From Inquilinus sp052113205 (GTDB taxonomy: Bacteria > Pseudomonadota > Alphaproteobacteria > DSM-16000 > Inquilinaceae), in NCBI RefSeq assembly GCF_052113205.1, contig NZ_JBFRCU010000036.1, positions 3,163 to 67,162 of the forward strand: a stretch of DNA of 64,000 bases, written 5' to 3'. The notes under the pieces are model-generated. The model had not been told where the DNA came from and did no database searches. It was given only the letters and a program-made list of their open reading frames with translations. Positions within the stretch are counted from its first letter, which is position 1. Each line of letters opens with the position of its first letter. The position numbers and the translations under genes were made by a program. Shown here piece after piece: positions 61,501 through 64,000 of this stretch.

Positions 61501-62655
61501 TCAGTGCACGGCGGGCGCGACCGCCGGAGCGGCGGCACGGGCCGAGGCGCGCTGGCGCACGCTGTCCGACTTCAGCTGGCCGCAGGCGGCGAGGATGTCG
61601 CTGCCGCGTGGCGTCCGGATCGGGCTGGCGTAGCCGGCCTCCATCAGGATGTCGGCGAAGCGCTCGATCGCGTCGGGCGTCGAGCATTCGAACGGCGCGC
61701 CCGGCCAGGGGTTGAAGGGGATCAGGTTCATCTTGGCCGGGATGCCCTTGAGGATGCGCACCAGCTGGCGGGCATCGGCCGGGGTGTCGTTGACGTCCTT
61801 CAGCATCACGTATTCGAAGGTGATGCGGCGGGCGTTGTTGACGCCGGGATACTCGCGGCAGGCGTCCAGCAGCTCCTTGACCGGGTACTTCTTGTTGATC
61901 GGCACGATCTGGTCGCGCAGCTCATCGGTCACCGCATGCAGCGACACCGCCAGGTTGACGCCCAGCTCCTCGCCGCAGCGCTTCATCATCGGCACCACGC
62001 CGGCGGTCGACAGGGTGATGCGGCGGCGCGAGATCGCGATGCCCTCCGGATCCATCACCAGCTTCAGCGCGCGCTTCACATTCTCGAAATTGTACAGCGG
62101 CTCGCCCATCCCCATCATGACGATGTTGGTGAGCTGGCGGTCGTCCCCTTCCCGCCCCCAGTCTTCGAGGATGTCGCGGGCCAGCATGACCTGGCTGACG
62201 ATCTCCGACGCCTCGAGGTTGCGCACCAGGCGCTGGGTGCCGGTGTGGCAGAACTTGCAGGTCAGGGTGCAGCCGACCTGGGAGGAGACGCAGAGCGTGC
62301 CGCGGTCCTCCTCCGGGATGTGCACCGATTCGATCTCCTGCCCGTCTGCCATCCGGGCGAGCCACTTGCGGGTGCCGTCGAAGGAGTTCTGCTGCCGCAC
62401 CACCTGCAGCCGGTCGAGCGCGTAGCCGTCCGCCAGCTTGGCGCGCAGGCTCTTGGCCATGTCGCTCATCGCCTGGAAGTCGGTGGCGCCGTGCTTGTAG
62501 ATCCAGCCGAACAGCTGGCGCGCGCGGAATGCCGGCTCGCCCATGCCCGCCAGCGTCTCCGCCAGCTCGGCACGGTCGAGCCCGACCAGGTTGATGCGGC
62601 CGTCGGCGCGGGGCGCGGGCGGCGCGAAGGTGGTGGCGTGCGTTTCGATACCCAT
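61501..62655 (-). CDS. rlmN: 23S rRNA (adenine-C2)-methyltransferase RlmN
   Basis: A 384-residue radical-SAM enzyme that methylates A2503 of 23S rRNA and A37 of some tRNAs. The Cx3Cx2C cluster motif is in CTLTCKFCHTGTQRL. An N-terminal helical domain contains FRARQLFGWIYKHGATDF. MGMGEPLYNFENV is the SAM-contact GEP motif, and YVMLKDVNDTPADARQLVRI and MNLIPFNPWPGAPFECS match the family, including the mCys Cys near the C-terminus (ILAACGQL). Three small genes follow in the same unit. Confidence 0.96.
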   Translation of the reverse strand: MGIETHATTFAPPAPRADGRINLVGLDRAELAETLAGMGEPAFRARQLFGWIYKHGATDFQAMSDMAKSLRAKLADGYALDRLQVVRQQNSFDGTRKWLARMADGQEIESVHIPEEDRGTLCVSSQVGCTLTCKFCHTGTQRLVRNLEASEIVSQVMLARDILEDWGREGDDRQLTNIVMMGMGEPLYNFENVKRALKLVMDPEGIAISRRRITLSTAGVVPMMKRCGEELGVNLAVSLHAVTDELRDQIVPINKKYPVKELLDACREYPGVNNARRITFEYVMLKDVNDTPADARQLVRILKGIPAKMNLIPFNPWPGAPFECSTPDAIERFADILMEAGYASPIRTPRGSDILAACGQLKSDSVRQRASARAAAPAVAPAVH

Positions 62656-62684
62656 GGGACCTCCGGAAGGCCCTGAAATGGCAA

Positions 62685-62710
62685 CGGCCCCTCCCCAAGG
62701 GAAGGGGCCG
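62685..62710 (-). terminator. Hairpin between the IalB-family gene and rlmN
   Basis: CGGCCCCTCCCC (62685-62696) and GGAAGGGGCCG (62700-62710) form a strong GC-rich stem with one bulge, between the IalB-family stop (62767) and the rlmN start (62655). The minus-strand tail is T-poor. It is the likely transcript end of the IalB-family gene. Confidence 0.55.
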
Positions 62711-62766
62711 CGCTGTTTTACATCAATGGACGCAGTCTGACGACCGCGTGTGAGAGAAGCCCGCGG

Positions 62767-63303
62767 TCAGGCGCCGCAGGCTTTGTTGATCTCGCCCAGC
62801 GCCGCCGAGATGCCGGCGAGGGAGAAGGTGTAGTTGGTGCCGGTGCCGCGCGAGGAGGTGGCCTTGACCGTCAGGGTCGAGCCGCCCTTCATCGCGTTGA
62901 CCAGCGCGTCATCCGCGGCGGCGTCGCGCGACCAGGCGGTGTTGCCGTCGGTGAACAGCTGGAAGTTCTTGCCGCCGATCGTGAGGGTGACGTCGGCACC
63001 CTGCTTCAGCGTGTAACCGACCTGCAGGCTGACCACGTTCTTCTGCTTCTCCGCCGGCCGGTTGGTGACCAGGATGAAGACGTCGCCATGGCGGACATTG
63101 GCGGGGTCGGACTTGGTCGGCTTGCTGGCGATGTAGCAGGCCTTGCCGCCATTCTCGGTGAACTGGAAGGCGTGCCAATCGCGGCTGGAGGAGATGTACT
63201 GTACGTTCTGCGCCGAGGCCGTTCCCGGCAGGGCGACGCCGGCCGCCATGGCGAGGCCGGCCACGGCACCGAGGACAAACTTGCGAGGACGGGTTCTCAG
63301 CAT
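62767..63303 (-). CDS. IalB-family (invasion-associated locus B) exported protein
   Basis: A 178-residue protein with a signal peptide (MLRTRPRKFVLGAVAGLAMA; cleavage near ASAQ). The mature segment shows DWHAFQFTENGGKACYIASK, VFILVTNRPAEKQKNVVSLQ, GYTLKQGADVTLTIGGKNF and the final CGA. This pattern (an early Cys, VSLQ.GY, and a C-terminal Cys) matches the IalB family, exported proteins common in alphaproteobacteria. Despite the name a role in invasion is not implied here. It is a single-gene unit; the composite repeat copy 2 lies upstream. Confidence 0.83.
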   Translation of the reverse strand: MLRTRPRKFVLGAVAGLAMAAGVALPGTASAQNVQYISSSRDWHAFQFTENGGKACYIASKPTKSDPANVRHGDVFILVTNRPAEKQKNVVSLQVGYTLKQGADVTLTIGGKNFQLFTDGNTAWSRDAAADDALVNAMKGGSTLTVKATSSRGTGTNYTFSLAGISAALGEINKACGA

Positions 63304-63470
63304 AGTGCCACTCTGATTCGGGGTTGCAAGGCTGGACGACGCGGCCCGATGCGACCCCACGACATACATGGATTTATGCGCGACGGGAACCACCCGAACG
63401 CATACTGCGTTGTCGATCCCGTTCGACCGGCCGCCGGACGGCGATGGCGGGTACCGGACCGGCGTCCTTC

Positions 63471-63627
63471 CCTCATCCGAAGGCGCAAACGCCTCCGACC
63501 TCTCCGCAGGGCGTGAGAGGCAAAACAATCCGGATTTCGTAGGTCGGGTTCGCGGCCGCGAACCCAACAGGATCGGGTGCCGGGAGGGCGGCGACATGTC
63601 GGGTTCGCCGCAAGCAAACCCGACCGG
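63471..63627. repeat. Composite palindromic intergenic repeat, copy 2
   Basis: Module A (63471-63522) carries AAGGCGCAAACGCCTCC and a GAGAGG-type hairpin. Module B (63539-63627) carries CGTAGGTCGGGTTCGCGGCC with GCGAACCCAAC, then TGTCGGGTTCGCC facing AAACCCGACC. Order, spacing and flanks match copy 1 at 24866-25018. It abuts the stop of the partial gene at 63628. The rest of 63304-63470 holds no gene. Confidence 0.85.
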
Positions 63628-64000
63628 TCATCCCGTATCCGGCGGCTTCGGCCTGCGGCGGCCGGCGCCGGCGGAGCGAGGCTCGGGCGGATCCTCCGGA
63701 TCGTCCTCGCCGTCCTCCGGCGGGATGAAGCCGTAATGCTCCATGGCCTCGTCGGCCATCTCCAGCCAGCGCTCCACCTCCGGCGGGAAGCCCCAGCGCC
63801 GGCACAGGGCCGCCACCGCGACCTCCGGCCGGCTGGCCGCGATCAGCTCGGCCACCTCCGGCCGCTCCACCCGCTCGCAGACCTCGGCGACGCGGCGGTC
63901 GACCTCCTCGTCGTCCTCCGACACCTCGTAGGCGGCGGCCAGCATCGCCAGCTTTACCCGCAGGTCGTGCCAGTCCTCCTGCGCCGATTCGCGCTTCGCC
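63628..64000 (-). CDS. Hypothetical protein (partial, N-terminus off the window)
   Basis: At least 123 residues are visible before the right window edge. It is charged and helical: DWHDLRVKLAMLAAAYEVSE, then DDEEVDRRVAEVCERVERPE, ALCRRWGFPPEVERWLE and an acidic, proline-rich tail (PPEDGEDDPEDPPEPRS) ending RRRPKPPDTG. I do not recognise it. The ALCRRWGFPP block and the Arg/Glu pattern resemble the 218-residue protein at 25039-25695, and both stop codons adjoin the same composite repeat. No signal or membrane segment is visible. Confidence 0.55.
   Translation of the reverse strand, partial: AKRESAQEDWHDLRVKLAMLAAAYEVSEDDEEVDRRVAEVCERVERPEVAELIAASRPEVAVAALCRRWGFPPEVERWLEMADEAMEHYGFIPPEDGEDDPEDPPEPRSAGAGRRRPKPPDTG

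Overview
The window is high-GC DNA from an alphaproteobacterium, most likely a Rhodospirillales-type soil or rhizosphere heterotroph (Azospirillum/Inquilinus-like). This rests on a gltD-before-gltB glutamate synthase operon, a complete c-type cytochrome maturation (ccm) set, an FzlA-like GST, an NDUFA9-type NAD(P)-binding protein, an IalB-family secreted protein, a MucR-like regulator and several LysR/target-gene divergons. The genus is an inference. No phage, insertion sequence, CRISPR array or large island is visible. Two ambiguous bases (47439, 53185) lie inside genes.

Layout. 0-5.8 kb: an M14 carboxypeptidase (cut by the window edge) divergent from a peptide-type ABC binding protein, two exported hydrolases, and rsgA. 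5.8-18.5 kb: small metabolic and redox genes in regulator/target pairs (LysR with SDR and an Atu4866-like protein; LysR with an aldo/keto reductase; LysR with a tautomerase), plus clpB with a sigma-32-like promoter, a MOSC protein, a nitroreductase and an FzlA-like GST. 18.5-24.5 kb: gltD-gltB. 24.5-32 kb: accessory genes separated by dispersed palindromic repeats, with tRNA-Ala(CGC) at 30138-30213. 32-36.1 kb: a five-gene basic-amino-acid ABC transporter operon with two tandem binding-protein genes. 36.3-44.4 kb: ccmABCDEFGHI on the minus strand, interrupted between ccmB and ccmC by a SET-domain gene, an orphan antitoxin and a dispersed repeat. 44.5-53.3 kb: accessory genes (secreted phospholipase C-like protein with a lectin domain, CreD, an EmrAB-type efflux pair, phytase-like esterase, hydrolase). 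53.4-64 kb: acnA, a MucR-like protein, cold-shock protein, a ModA-like binding protein behind a ModE-type box, an RTX protein, YghU-type GST, rlmN with three small downstream genes, an IalB-family protein and a partial unknown gene.

How they work together. gltDB fixes ammonium into glutamate. The ccm genes build periplasmic c-type cytochromes for respiration. acnA is a TCA-cycle gene that in many alphaproteobacteria lies next to ccmA, so the 44.5-53.3 kb block looks like an insertion between them. The two ABC systems and the exported hydrolases fit a nutrient-scavenging lifestyle. The most interesting non-coding signals are the ModE-type box, the tandem CACGTG operators before the phospholipase gene, the composite palindromic repeat present twice, and a toxin-antitoxin remnant inside the ccm cluster.
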